From: Rutidosis leptorrhynchoides
Lineage: Eukaryota; Streptophyta; Magnoliopsida; Asterales; Asteraceae
DNA length: 64,000 nucleotides
Assembly (NCBI RefSeq): GCF_046630445.1
Contig: NC_092338.1
Coordinates: forward strand, 205,017,501-205,081,500
Reading direction: 5' to 3'
Part shown: positions 48,017 to 59,000 of the stretch, piece after piece
Position numbering within the stretch: the first letter of the stretch is position 1
Layout: every line of letters begins with the position of its first letter
Program-made: the position numbers and the translations under genes
Notes under the pieces: generated by a model
The model's input: the letters and a program-made list of their open reading frames with translations, nothing else
Told to the model about the DNA's origin: nothing
Database searches by the model: none

Positions 48017-49000
48017 CATTAAAAGTATTATCACTTTTATTATTATCATTACTATTATTATTTTTAGTATTATTATTTTTAGAATCATAATAATTATTAT
48101 TATTATCATTATTAAGTATATTTACTAATATTATTATTATAAAATAAAACAACTTTTTATTTTTATTAATATTATTCATTCAAAATGATTTTTAGTTAAA
48201 CAACACTATATCTAATACATAAAATATGTGTAAACACTTGTTTGTTTATGATTATTTGTTTTTAATATATATATATAAAAATGATATAGATTCGTGAATC
48301 CAAGGTCAATCCTACACTTGTTAACTGACGTCATATGTATTTTTACTACAAAATACATTAGGTGAGTTTCATTTGCTCCCTTTTTAATTGCTTTCACATT
48401 ATATATTTTTGGGCTGAGAATACATGCGCTGCTTTTATAAATGTTTACGAGATAGACACAAGTACTTAAAATATATTCTACGTTGAGTTGTACCACCCTG
48501 CATATCTTCCCTAATAGCTTGGTAACTACTATTTACATGTGGTATTGTAAACGCGAATCCTGTTGATAGATCTATCGGGCCTGACAACCCCAACCGGACT
48601 GGACGACCAGTATTCAACGGTTGCACAGTACTTCGTTTCGGTGACTACACTTGGTACGGTGCAGTGAGATTTCATAATAAAGGGAATATGCGACGTGATT
48701 AAATGTTAAGTATGGTTACCAAGTGCTCAACCACTTAGAATGCTTTACATACACTTGCGAGTGTATTATGTTTATGATTATGAAATCTTGTGGTCTATTA
48801 AAATATTGAAATGATTGTTATGATAAACCTATGAACTCACCAACCTTTTGGTTGACACTTTAAAGCATGTTTATTCTCAGGTACGAATTAAGTCTTCCGC
48901 TGTGCATTTGCTCAATTTAAGGACATTACTTGGAGTCGATCATCGCAATGGGACCAAATGCTGATGACTTCGTCCAGGTGGATAAGGACGGGTCGTTTCA
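45496..49000 (+). repeat. 3' LTR of element C
   Basis: 3505 bp, unbroken, running from TGTCACGACCC to GGTCGTTTCA. It is followed by GCCTT and then copia gag of element E. Confidence 0.92.
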
Positions 49001-49005
49001 GCCTT

Positions 49006-49420
49006 ACTTCTCCCATACCCTCATAGGTAACATCTACATAGTCCAACATAAGCTTGGCATTTTTTTTCCTTAATCAGTTTGAATAGTGGGTTAGGCAAAG
49101 TTATAGCTAACAGGGTTCTGATTTTAGGGTCAAGTCCAACACGATGTTTATCCTCAGTATCTCATCTAGAAGGGGTGAGAATAACCTCTCTGCCAGGAAC
49201 AGCATGAGTGTCAGCTGTAGCTGGAGCACTACCAATAGTCTCAGTGGGAACAAATGGACCATCTGTGGCAATACCAGGCATGAGTGGGTCAATAGACTCA
49301 AGGTGAAGCATGAATCTTGCCTTCCAAGTTTCATACTCATCTTCATCAAATTTGGGTGGTCTATTGGATGAGCCATTTTCAAGGTAAGCTGTATTTGAAT
49401 ATGCAGCCATGAGAGAATTC
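49006..49420 (-). pseudogene. start of copia gag of element E
   Basis: On the minus strand the frame begins near 49410 with MAAYSNTAYLENGSSNRPPK followed by DEDEYETWKARFMLHLESI, a typical copia gag N-terminus. It runs toward the insertion point of C and carries breaks. Confidence 0.75.
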
Positions 49421-49450
49421 AGATCCAAGATATTAATTATCAAGACTAAA

Positions 49451-49462
49451 GCTCTGATACCA
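49451..49462 (-). promoter_or_regulatory. primer binding site of copia element E
   Basis: On the minus strand TGGTATCAGAGC lies two bases after the 5' LTR. Confidence 0.9.
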
Positions 49463-49464
49463 TT

Positions 49465-50414
49465 TGTTGGTCCCTTAATAACAACAGGAGTATTGTAGAG
49501 GGGGTGAATACAATTTCTTTTAATCAACTTAACAGTTAAACTCGATTAGTATTCAAACATGAAGATTAAATAGAGTTACAGGTAATTTTCAACGATTATT
49601 CTTTATTGATTGAATCACAAAGAATCACAACTATCCTTGGCGGAATGATAGTTGGTTGATACAGATTACCTAGATTATAGCTAAGAGGTAAACTAAAATC
49701 TATTACACGTTTTTGACTCTAGATAAATAAACCCACACCACTAGTTGTTTACAATAGTGGATACAACAATTTATAGTAGTCCTATTAACCGTGTAATGGT
49801 TCTATTGTCCACTGGTACATAGGATGTCTGTACTTGTGGGGACAACTGCATCAGAGAGCATGCTCTCCTCTTTCCTCTTTGGTAGCTATTTGCAGGAACA
49901 CCCCAATTCGGTTTGGCACCACTATTTGATTAAATAAATAGAATGTTGTGTTCCCTAGGTGTTGACAAAGTATAACCCATGTCTGCACATGCGTTAAACT
50001 TCTGCATTTCCACGTGGTCTTGTAAGGTCACTTGTCAGCCGCTGACGCGTGTCCTTATCTGTTCAACTTTGTCTTTGACTTCTGTTGAATAGTACCATTG
50101 ATGTAGACCACTCGGAAAACTACTATGCTTATAATGGAGCATAGCTGTCTTATGTAGTAACCTGCATTCCAGCTGTGCTGGTTCTTCATTGCTGAGTCAC
50201 TTGATATTCCTGAATTGCTGAGTACACATCCTGTGTTGATTGAAGAACACTGTCTACCTTATGCTGATAGACTGAGTAGCAAACTAAACACTCGACACAT
50301 CAATATCTGCTGTCTATAAATAAACAAACTTGTGCTGACTGCACATAACATTTTAGTGCAAATAAATTACAGTTTTGTCATAATTAAATCCTTAATTATT
50401 TTGGGGACTCAACA
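49465..50414 (-). repeat. 5' LTR of copia element E
   Basis: 950 bp. On the minus strand it begins TGTTGAGTCCCC and ends GGGACCAACA. It shares the internal string TAGAGGGGGTGAAT (plus strand) with the solo LTR at 52971. Its outer target copy starts at 50415; the partner lies outside the window. Confidence 0.88.
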
Positions 50415-50523
50415 ACAACTAATGATGATAATACGCCGTGGGACTGTCCACGTAATATCATGCAAAATCACTGGTGCGTGACTGGTAACTAACCACAAGA
50501 TCAAGTTTAGGGGTGGGTGACTA

Positions 50524-50642
50524 TTTTTTTTTTTTTTTTTTGAAAGGCAAAAACGGCACGCGTTGCCATCCAAGCCAGACGCACACATAAAGAATATGTT
50601 TAGAGTGGGATTTGAACCCAGATACAAATGAACTAACGTTGC
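50524..50642 (-). mobile_element. 5'-truncated tRNA-derived SINE with TSD
   Basis: 119 bp on the minus strand. A box B-like GGGTTCAAATCCC lies near 50606-50622 and a run of about 18 A forms the 3' end (T run at 50524-50541). The flanks carry a 7-bp duplication GTGACTA (50517-50523, 50643-50649). Only about 25 bp lie before box B and box A is absent, so it is 5'-truncated. Confidence 0.65.
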
Positions 50643-50649
50643 GTGACTA

Positions 50650-50999
50650 CTGATATGTGATAATCATGTTTAAGGGCAATTGTTATTTAAAAGAGGAAAT
50701 ATTCATAGAGTTCGTTAATGATCGAATTTATAGTCAATTTGTGGTATTTCACATTTATAAAGAAGGAAAAGCGAATTCAATCATGATTCACGAGTGGAAG
50801 GTTCATCTCTCAAGATACTTACACATTAACCATGTGAAACCAACGACTTCAAATGCAAGTAGTACTTATGGAACATATAAAGTACTTGTTTTAGGTCATA
50901 TATTTTAGGGTATTGTTAAAACTTTCTTTTAAGTCGTATATTTTAAGGTCGTAAAGTGGTGGTGTAAAATAAAGACCACAAATATAATTAAACTTTAAA
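50650..50999. other. anonymous sequence with a diverged local repeat
   Basis: The 83-codon open frame at 50657-50908 is not recognisable. Its end, 50836-50975, resembles 62076-62205 (roughly 75% by eye; shared ACTTCAAATGCAAGT and TTTCTTTTAAGTCGTAT). Confidence 0.5.
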
Positions 51000-52112
51000 T
51001 AATATCATTACCCTAGTCGCTCCGTTTCTTTTCGCGTACTCATCGGCGATTCTTCTCATGATCGTCGAAGATAATCGTTTTTTTCATTGATTTTCACTGC
51101 AACATCATCCCCGAGGACGTCTTGATGGGTGGTACTAAGAAAAAAAGTGTTACGAATACCGGTACTGGTGCTAGGGTTTTACATAATCGAAAAGTTGGTG
51201 TTGATTCATCTGAATCACAGAAAGATGGAGACGATATAGATAACGATGTTGATTCTGTTCCGCACGCTGCTTCCGAGCAAGACAATGGTGTTTCGAAAAT
51301 CACTCCTATTCCAGATCAGATGAATGTTGAAGATGAAGGGGATAAAGTTAGCGTTCATTCGGTTGATTCGTGGGATCGGGATATGGTGAGGCTAACAAGA
51401 CGAATGATGATGGTGAGTCTACTTTTCATGTTAAAACAGGTGGCACACGCTATACGGGTATTTTCTGGGACGAAGGGTTGCATTCCCGGTTGTTCAGAAC
51501 TACGTGATGAATGCGTGGACTAAGTTTGGCATTGAGAAAGTGATGATGAACGCAAAAGGTTTTTTCTTCTTTAAATTCTCATCCAAGGAAGGTATGATGA
51601 ATGTGATTCAGAATGGGCCCTGGATGATCAGAACTATGCCGATTATTTTAAATGTGTGGTCATATAATGTCTCCCTTACGAAAGAAGATCTTACAAAAGT
51701 TCCGGTTTGGGTCAAGTTGCATGACGTGCCCCTTACCGGCTTTACTGCAACAGGTCTTAGTGTTATAGCTTCGAAAATTGGAAGACTAATGATGTTGGAT
51801 TCATACACTAGTACTATGTGTCTTGAGTCATGGGGCCGTCCTAATTTTGCGCGAGCTATAATTGAAGTTTCGGCTGAGTGTGAATTGAAGGATAGTATTA
51901 GGGTGGGCACACCGAATACTGATGGCAGTTTCACCAAGGACGTTGTCACGATAGAGTACGAATGGAAACCACCACGTTGTGCTTGTTGTAAAGTGTTTGG
52001 ACACAGAGACTCTCAATGTCCAAAACATCTTGGGCAAAAAAAAAAAAAAAAAAAAAAACCTGTTAAGGTTGCACTAGTTGATGAGGGTGGATTTAAGAAG
52101 GTGACCTATAAG

Positions 52113-52534
52113 CAGTGTTGCAAAAGTCGGCCGAGTCGGCCGACGCGTCGGTCGACGCGTCGTTTTTTAGGCATGACTGACGCGTCGTTGCTAAAAAGTC
52201 GGTCAAAGGTAAAAAGTCGGTCAAAGTCGGAAAAAGTCGGTCAAATTCGGAAAAAGTCGGTCAAAGTCGGTCAAAGTCGGTCAAAGTCAGTCAAAGTCGG
52301 TGATTTTTTTTTTTTTTGTAATATTGTTAATAATTGTTAATTGTTCATGTTTATTGTAAATATAGTTTATATTTAAAGATTTGATCTATATAATATTATA
52401 TATTTAATAAAACTATTTTAAAAAGTCAACGTTAGTCAACGCCCGTTGCGTCGCCGTTGCGTCACCATTGCGTCCGACGCGTCATTTTTTAGGCATGGCC
52501 GATGCGTCCCCGACTCGCATCTTTTACAACCTTG
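52113..52534. mobile_element. hAT-like MITE 1 in LINE ORF1
   Basis: 422 bp. Imperfect terminal inverted repeats CAGTGTTGCAAAAG and CAAGGTTGTAAAAG (right end, reverse complement) and an 8-bp target duplication fit the hAT superfamily. The interior is full of short GTCGG(T/A)CAAA tandem units and ACGCGTCG motifs. No coding capacity. Confidence 0.8.
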
Positions 52535-52542
52535 CCTATAAG

Positions 52543-52912
52543 CAATGTTGGAGAACTCGGATTTCGGGAAAATCTCATTTGGACATTTTTGAGGAGATCT
52601 CGACATCTCGAAAATATCTCGGGAGATCTCGGACGTTGACTTACGTTGACTTCTTAGTTTTTTAATATAAATATATAAAAATAAATAAAAATATGTATAT
52701 TTATATACATTTTACGAGATTTTACAAGAAAATTCAAGGAATGAACGAGAAAATTCGAGAAATGAGCGAGAAAATCCGAGAAATCGTGGCTTTGACCAAG
52801 TTTAACCCCCTTGATCGAGAAATCTCGGGAGATGGACATCTCGTCTCGGTTGTCTTTTAAAAACGAGATCTCGGAGAGATCTTGGGGAGAAATAACGAGA
52901 TTTACAACCCCG
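52543..52912. mobile_element. hAT-like MITE 2 in LINE ORF1
   Basis: 370 bp. Ends CAATGTTGGAGAACTC and CGGGGTTGTAAATCTC (right end, reverse complement) share the GTTG core with MITE 1. The interior repeats CTCGGGAGATCTCGG-like and GAGAAA(A/T)TC units. It shares the same 8-bp target with MITE 1. Confidence 0.78.
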
Positions 52913-52970
52913 CCTATAAGAAACAAGGCACTAAAGTTGTTAAACAAGTTGGGTTTCAGGTAACTAAAGG

Positions 52971-54162
52971 TGTAACTAACTAGAGGGGGTGAATAGTTAC
53001 TTAATACGTTTTTAACACTTTTTCAATTGACCACTAAAATTGATTAACTATGATCAACCAATTCAACTCAAACTTGATGTGTGTGGTGTTTATGTTCAAA
53101 ATGATAAGTAAAGTAATGTAAAGAACATAGACACAAGGATTTATTGTGGTTCGGGTGGATGTTAACTAATCCACCTTAATCCACTCCCCGATTACACTAA
53201 TCGGGATTTCTTGCTTCTCTAAGCACTTTTCTCCAAACCCGGTGGAGATGTGATTTACAAGTCTTCAACTTCTTTGGTAGACAACAAACCTAATTTTTCT
53301 AACCCTTTGAAAGACCAACTCCAACCTAGCTCAACTTGTCTTCAACTTGGACAAGTATTAATCTCCAAATAAGATTAATCAACTTCCTAAGTCCCTTTAA
53401 GATCACTAAGCTATCCTATGCTTTTACTAATTGAAGTTACAAGACTCATACAATTAGTGATGATGATCCTAAAACAATTTTTAGGACATACATCACACTA
53501 AGTAAACTCACAAGATAAACAAATTTGATTAGTAAGTTTACAACAACCAAATTTTATATCTATAAGATCATAGAATCTTCTCTTGCTTGATCATATTTGA
53601 GTAGTAATTAAAGCCCTTGTGATCTCTTACTTGATCACCATTTGAGTAGTAATCATGGTTAAATTGTCATTAAGGTGTAATTAAGAGTGATTAACCAAGA
53701 TTAGCATTTTTATGACCAAAGCTCAATTGAGTATGGAGGAGCCATCTATTCTAAGCGTGTTGAGAAATGTTTCATGAATTATAGATGTCGGGAAGTGGTC
53801 AAACTAAATTCGGTCAAAAATGGTGACAGTGAGTTCTGCAGTCGCACTGCGGTTGACCGTGGTGACAATCGTGCAACTTGTTTTCACAAAACTGCGTTGC
53901 AGATTCAGTGTGGGCTTCTATGGTCAGGTATACGGTCGACCGTACTTTGACCGTGTAACTTTAATGATCTTTATTTTCATTCTAAGTTTTGTTTGATTTG
54001 GTCATTTGCTAGATCAAGTATGGATTAGTGAATTTGGGTGTTTTATGTTAAGATGTCGATCATCATTTATGCATATGTATGTGTCATCATCAATACATAT
54101 TCTTTGGTTAAGCATCATACTTAACTTTGTCGGTTAGTCCATTAACCAACATTCAACCAACA
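52971..54162 (-). mobile_element. copia solo LTR with TSD
   Basis: 1192 bp. On the minus strand it begins TGTTGGTTGAATG and ends TTAGTTACA. Perfect flanking duplication AAAGG (52966-52970, 54163-54167). It has the copia-LTR string TAGAGGGGGTGAAT near its end, as in element E, and no internal region, so it arose by LTR-LTR recombination. It contains a 14-bp palindrome TACGGTCGACCGTA (53931-53944). Confidence 0.88.
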
Positions 54163-54479
54163 AAAGGGAAGCAAACCTTCGTGTATAGGCCAAAAGTAAA
54201 TGGTTGATGAAGGTAAACATAATAATGTTGATAACAAAAGTGATACGCAACGTTCAGTTTCGGGAATTAAAGCAATGCATAAAGCTGGGCCATCAACATC
54301 AGGAGTTCAAATGAGTAATTCGTTTGGTGTTTTTGCAACAGAGGAAGTTAGTAAACCTAGAATACAGCTTAACTTAATTGATGAAGAAAGTGACGTTGAA
54401 GGACATTATGATGAAACCTCTGTTTGTGTGCGTCTGAAAAACCTGAGGGGGCAAGCACTCCCGGTATTACGGTGCTGAC

Positions 54480-55298
54480 ATGATTAGTCTCGCATCATGG
54501 AATATAAGGGGTTTGAACCCGATCTCTAAACAAAAAGAGGTTCGTGATGTGGTGGTAAGTAATCATTTGGGTGTTTGTGCTATCCTTGAGTCTCATGTCT
54601 CTATTTCTCGTTTAAATGGCATTGGTAATCTTGTGTTTCCTGCTTGGTACTAGGCATCAAATAATAGTGTTTGTCGTACCGTCACTCGTATCATATTCGG
54701 TTGTGATCCGGGTATTGTGCAACTTTCTTTTATTACGATGACGGATCAAGTAATTCATTGCATTGTTAAGGATATTAACAATACTTGGGAAAGTTTTGTG
54801 TCGTTCGTATACGCAAATAATTACTATATCCGTAGAAGACAGTTATGGCATAGCCTGAATATGCATAATTCTTATGTAGGTGCAAACCCATGGATGATCT
54901 TAGGTGATTTTAATGTTTCACTTAGCATCGAAGAATCAACAGCTAACTCCTCAAGCTGTACATTGGCCATGTTGGAAATCAGGGAATGTTTGAAGAATCT
55001 TAATATGGCAGACGTGAATCATACGGGTTTTCAATATACGTGGAACCAAAGTCCTAACTCAAATATGGGTATGTTGAAGAAGATAGACAGGGTTCTCGCT
55101 AATGATCATTTTATCAATAAATATACAAATGCTCACGTTATTTTTCAACCATATCGTATATCGAATCACTGTCCCGCGGTTCTCAAGATTCCTACGGGTT
55201 GTTCTAAAAAGCCGAAACCTTTTAAATTTAGCAATTTTATTGCTAAACATACCGAGTTTAAGAAGGTTGTTGATAAAGAATGGAAAGTTACGATCGGT
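54480..55298 (+). pseudogene. LINE ORF2 endonuclease fragment
   Basis: Begins MISLASWNIRGLNPISKQKE, the N-terminus of the LINE apurinic-type endonuclease (N in WNIRG is a metal-site residue). MILGDFNVSL, FTWNQ-like FQYTWNQSP, KKIDRVLAN and SNHCPAVL follow in family order. The usual SDH.P motif reads SNHCP here, so a catalytic Asp is replaced. An in-frame TAG lies at 54651. The frame loses similarity near 55298, before the reverse transcriptase. Dead copy. Confidence 0.88.
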
Positions 55299-55430
55299 CA
55301 GTGTTCAGTGCGTTTGATTTATACATATTCTGAATGAGAAACTGGTGCTGAACGAGAGAATTTGATCGCTGAACCATTCCCCTCCTGAACCCTCTCTAAA
55401 CCATTCAGTGCAACACTTTTCCCCTAATAC
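55299..55430. other. possible transposon fragment between LINE and gene
   Basis: Repeated TTCAG/CTGAA half-sites (TTCAGTGCG, CTGAATGAG, GCTGAACGAG, CATTCAGTGCA) give a MITE-like look, but I find no clear paired ends or target duplication. The LINE similarity stops at its left edge. Confidence 0.3.
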
Positions 55431-55439
55431 CCTTCCATT

Positions 55440-56049
55440 ATTCATTCACTTTCTCTGCTTCACAAGATTTCTTCCACGAATTGAATTTTCACCAGGTAGT
55501 TTTGCTTTCATATTTAATAAACCTTGAAACCCTAATTTTTATTTTCTCCTCTTCTACCATATTAATATAAAATTGTATACATATACACGCATTTATACTC
55601 GTTGAGTTTGTTTACTTTGATCTACCCTTCCTACCGACCTAATATGAGATATTGTTTTTTGTTAGCTTTCTTGAAGGCTTGAAGCTTGTATACATGAGAT
55701 CAGTAAGTTTAAAAGAGAAGCACCAATGCTTTAATTAATGACATGATTTCAAGCGGATCGATGAAATTACTATACGCTAGGGTTTCAAATTTTTTTGCTC
55801 GTTCATGATAAAGTTTCGTAGCTGATTGTTAAAATTTGAATACTTCTTATGTTAAGATGAACACAAAGTGTTTGATACAGTATAATTTGTCCATTAGAGT
55901 ATTGATAGCTATAGATGGATAACTTATTGTTGCTGATTTCAGAAGGAATCAGAACTCAGAAGACATATATAACACTGTAACAGTTGCAATAACAACGTTT
56001 TATTTATTATTCAACCGATTAGTACAAGCAACTGCGGTTCAGTCATCTC
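55440..56049 (+). promoter_or_regulatory. 5' UTR with intron of the SAP30BP-like gene
   Basis: A C/T-rich leader (TTCTCTGCTTCACAAG) precedes a candidate donor at 55496 (GTAGTT). A T-rich intron ends TGATTTCAG at 55942, and about 107 bp of leader follow to the ATG at 56050. No TATA box is evident. The transcript start is not determined. Confidence 0.5.
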
Positions 56050-59000
56050 ATGGCGTCCAAGAAGAAAGAATCAGAAGGTATTTCTCTTCTCTCTATGTAC
56101 GGTGACGACGAAGATGATGATGACATGGAAGAAAAAGAAGATGTAGACTACGGACATGATGACATGGCAGTTTCACCTAAAGCAGAGGTATTTAATTTAT
56201 TTTTGTTTTGGATATTATTTATGTAAGCTTTTGATTTAGGTTTTTCTTGAAGAAAGACTATATGATTTAGTTGAGAATTTAAAATTTTTTAGTTTTCATG
56301 GAATAAGAAGTTAGCGAGTTAAGGAGGGCTGACTTTGTTGCAATTACTGACTATACACAGTTACATATATAGGACCAAATTAGCCATATCCATAGGCTGT
56401 TGCAAATTTTGGTTTAAACAAAGTGGTAAAATTCTTTACTTCATTTGGTGGTACTTGAGAGGCCGGGGACCTTGTAGCAAGTAATTGATCTAGGTGAGTG
56501 GTGGGCGGGGGAGGGACGGACTTGGGGTGTACTCGGATTGGAATTATATATATAGTGGTAGGATCAAGAGGGAAGTAACCATTCGGGGGGAAGCAAAAAC
56601 TTTTTTTTTTTCGTTTTTTGAAAAAACTTTGTTCACGAACATTATAGATGAGATGAAAATATGAACATTTAGTAGAGACACTTTGTGATAAATGTTTTTA
56701 TTTTGGCGGGAAAACGCTCGAAGAGGTAATATATAACAATTATCGTGTTTTTCGAGCGTATTTTGAGGTTTTAGGTATTGGGGTTTAGATATTAGGGTTT
56801 AGATATTAGGGTTTAGAAATTTAGGGTTTAGGGTTTAGATTTAGGGTTTAGATTTAGGATTTAGATTGAGTTTTTAACACGAACGGTTTAGAGTTTCCAT
56901 AAACCCAAAACACCAAACCCTAAACCCTAAACCCTAAACGCTAAACCCTAAACTCTAAATCGGGCTAAATTTTACTTCACAAAACATGAAAAAAAAAAAA
57001 AACGTTCATATTCTTCACGAACAATATTATCTTGAATGTTATTTTTGTCGATCGTTTTCCCGCCTAAATAATAACATTCATCACGAAGTGTCTCTTCTAA
57101 ATGTTCATATTTTCGTGTGATCTTGATGCCGGGAAAAAAAAATTTCAAAAAAAACGAAAAAAAAAAAAAAATTTTTTGCTTCCCCCGATTGGTTACTTCC
57201 CCATTGATCCTGCCCCTATATATATATGAATAATAAATTTCAGAATTATATGGTATAAATAGACTAGAAAGCTAAACATTATTGTTTCGGAACCTAAACA
57301 TAATCGTTCAAATCCTTCAAATATAAAATATAAGTTGTCAGATTGATGTTTCATCCTTGTCTTGTCTATGCAGTTCAATGATTTGAAAAAATGTGACTGA
57401 GTTGGACGGAGTTTTGACCAACTTTGATGAAGTTTAATCGTTGATCGAGTTTTTTTATCCGAGTTGGACGTAGGTGCTCGGATCTAGGGAGTAGCTAGGA
57501 GTCGCTTAGTACTTGGTCATCTAGAGCAAGTTATACCACACTACATTAACTTACCTGTCAGCTTCTTGTGATTGAGCAAGATTTTAGACTTGATATTTTT
57601 AGTTTTGTTTTTTTAGCTGGTGAAAGTTTTGTATAAAATAGATGTAACTGTCAACTAATTTGTAGTTTTTTTTTTACTTAATTTCATGTCGCACAATCTC
57701 TTCAAATAGCTTTTGGGGTTGTTTAACAGATACGACTTGACATAAAGTCAGGTTCTTGTAACTTAGAAATGTACAGTAGTAATTTGTGAATAATTTATGC
57801 AGTGTTATGTTTTCTGTATTGTCTTGTTTGTTCTCTTGGTTTACTGAAATATGGTTTTGGTTGCAGGAAGGGGAAATACTAGCAACGGGTCATGCTGTAT
57901 TAGGCTCAGAACCTCAATCTGTTAATGGTACGCACTTGTAAAATTTCAATGTAACTCTTTCCATTGTCTTTTATAATTTAGTGTGTGAGCTAACAAAGGC
58001 TAACATATCATATCATTCTATCAAAATCACGCAGTATAATAATACATTGTATTGTCTGTCAATTTGTATGTTTCTATACTCTATAAAGTGAGAGAACTTC
58101 GAAACCTGCTGCAATCTCGATTATTTGAATATGTTGTGCACCCATGTACTACTTCACCATGTAACAAAATGTAATTATGGACATCTGTTACTAATGTTGT
58201 CCACTTGTATGTGTGAAAAAAAACTGACATATCTTACACGTCTGATATAGGAGCTATCAAATACAAAAATTACATCATTATCTTGCCTTTGGACTTGGCT
58301 AAGTTGATAAGAAGATATTTTTCATATATTTATAATTCATCATGTGCAGGAGCAGGAACGGGAACAGTACAACTACTGACACCAAACACACAATCAACTC
58401 GTCAATCATCTGAACATGCTGATCAATCTCAACCCGATTCATTGGAATATAATAAAGGAAACGAATCAGAATCTGCACAGCCTGAACCTATAAATACTAC
58501 TCAAGATGATGTGCGTAATGAGATCGATCCGTTAGACAATTTTCTTCCGCCGCCAACAACTATGAAGTGCTCTGATGAGCTACAAGTAAGTTTCTTATGA
58601 TTGTCAGTATATGAGTTCTCAGTAAGAACATTTATCATGTGTGTTTTGCTGCAGGAGAAGATTATCAAGTTTATCTTGCTGAAGAAGAAAACTGGGAGAA
58701 GCTTTAATTCTGAAGTGCGTAATAGGAAAGATTATCGCAACCCGGACTTTTTACTACATGCAGTTACTTATCAGGACATCGATCAGATTGGATCTTGCTT
58801 TAGCACAGATGTTTTTGACCCCCATGGTTATGACAAAAGTGACTATTATGATGAGATAGGTATGTTGTTTTATGATTTGTGTCTTGCTACATACTGTAAC
58901 TTTTTTTTATCTCCTTGGTACTACGTTTTCTTAACACGATGATTAATCTCATTTAACGATTTGTTTCAACAGAGGCTGATATGAAAAGGGAATTGGAGAG

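Larger units (their letters stand above)
25170..49000 (+). mobile_element. gag-pol-less Ty3-type LTR element (C), LARD-like, split by element D
   Basis: LTRs of about 3.5 kb start TGTCACGACCC and end GGTCGTTTCA. The left one is in two pieces (25170-25596 and 38704-41772) around element D, and the right one is 45496-49000. The internal region is only 3.7 kb, with no recognisable pol. The primer site and the leader after it resemble those of element D, as does the 3' end (TTAACGGGTAGGTAC before the LTR). LTR divergence is about 1% in the parts I compared, or a few hundred thousand years. It is a non-autonomous derivative. Confidence 0.85.
22015..50414 (-). mobile_element. SIRE-like Ty1/copia element (E), outermost layer, 3' part outside window
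   Basis: Reading leftwards on the minus strand: 5' LTR (49465-50414), primer site (49451-49462), start of gag (near 49420), insertion C (25170-49000), rest of gag and pol down to the integrase core, then insertion A. The remainder should lie left of the window. The order protease then integrase, with a GAG-pre-integrase motif, identifies copia. It carries several breaks and is a fossil. Confidence 0.85.
52105..52920. repeat. three copies of target site CCTATAAG around two MITEs
   Basis: CCTATAAG occurs at 52105-52112, 52535-52542 and 52913-52920, exactly flanking both MITEs. One 8-bp target was duplicated twice, by two insertions in a row. Confidence 0.9.
51125..54478 (+). pseudogene. LINE ORF1 (DUF4283-type domain plus CCHC), interrupted
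   Basis: Starts MGGTKKKSVTNTG. A DUF4283-type domain follows (NAKGFFFFKFSSKEGMMNVI, WSYNVSLTKEDLTKVPVWVK, LESWGRPNFARAIIEV), then a zinc knuckle CACCKVFGHRDSQC (C-x2-C-x4-H-x4-C) near 51978-52019. Two frame changes lie between about 51380 and 51510, and a run of 23 A (52036-52058) encodes a Lys stretch. The last part (KVVKQVGFQV, then a Ser/Asp-rich tail) is split by the MITEs and the solo LTR, and the frame shifts again near 54190. Family role: RNA-binding partner of LINE RNA. The copy is dead. Confidence 0.85.
51000..55298 (+). mobile_element. L1-type LINE, 3'-truncated in the endonuclease, with three nested insertions
   Basis: ORF1 starts at 51125 and ORF2 at 54480. Two MITEs (52113-52534, 52543-52912) and a solo LTR (52971-54162) interrupt ORF1. 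ORF2 stops in or just after the endonuclease domain near 55298, so the reverse transcriptase is missing. This is unusual because LINEs normally lose their 5' end, and it suggests a later deletion or rearrangement. The left end is uncertain. Confidence 0.85.

Noticed and set aside
50657-50908. 83-residue ORF left of the LINE
   Set aside because: No recognisable domain. Its end overlaps a dispersed repeat, so it is not called as a gene.
56785-56955. Interstitial telomere or chromosome-fusion scar
   Set aside because: The units are degenerate, occur in both orientations and lie within the arms of a MITE.
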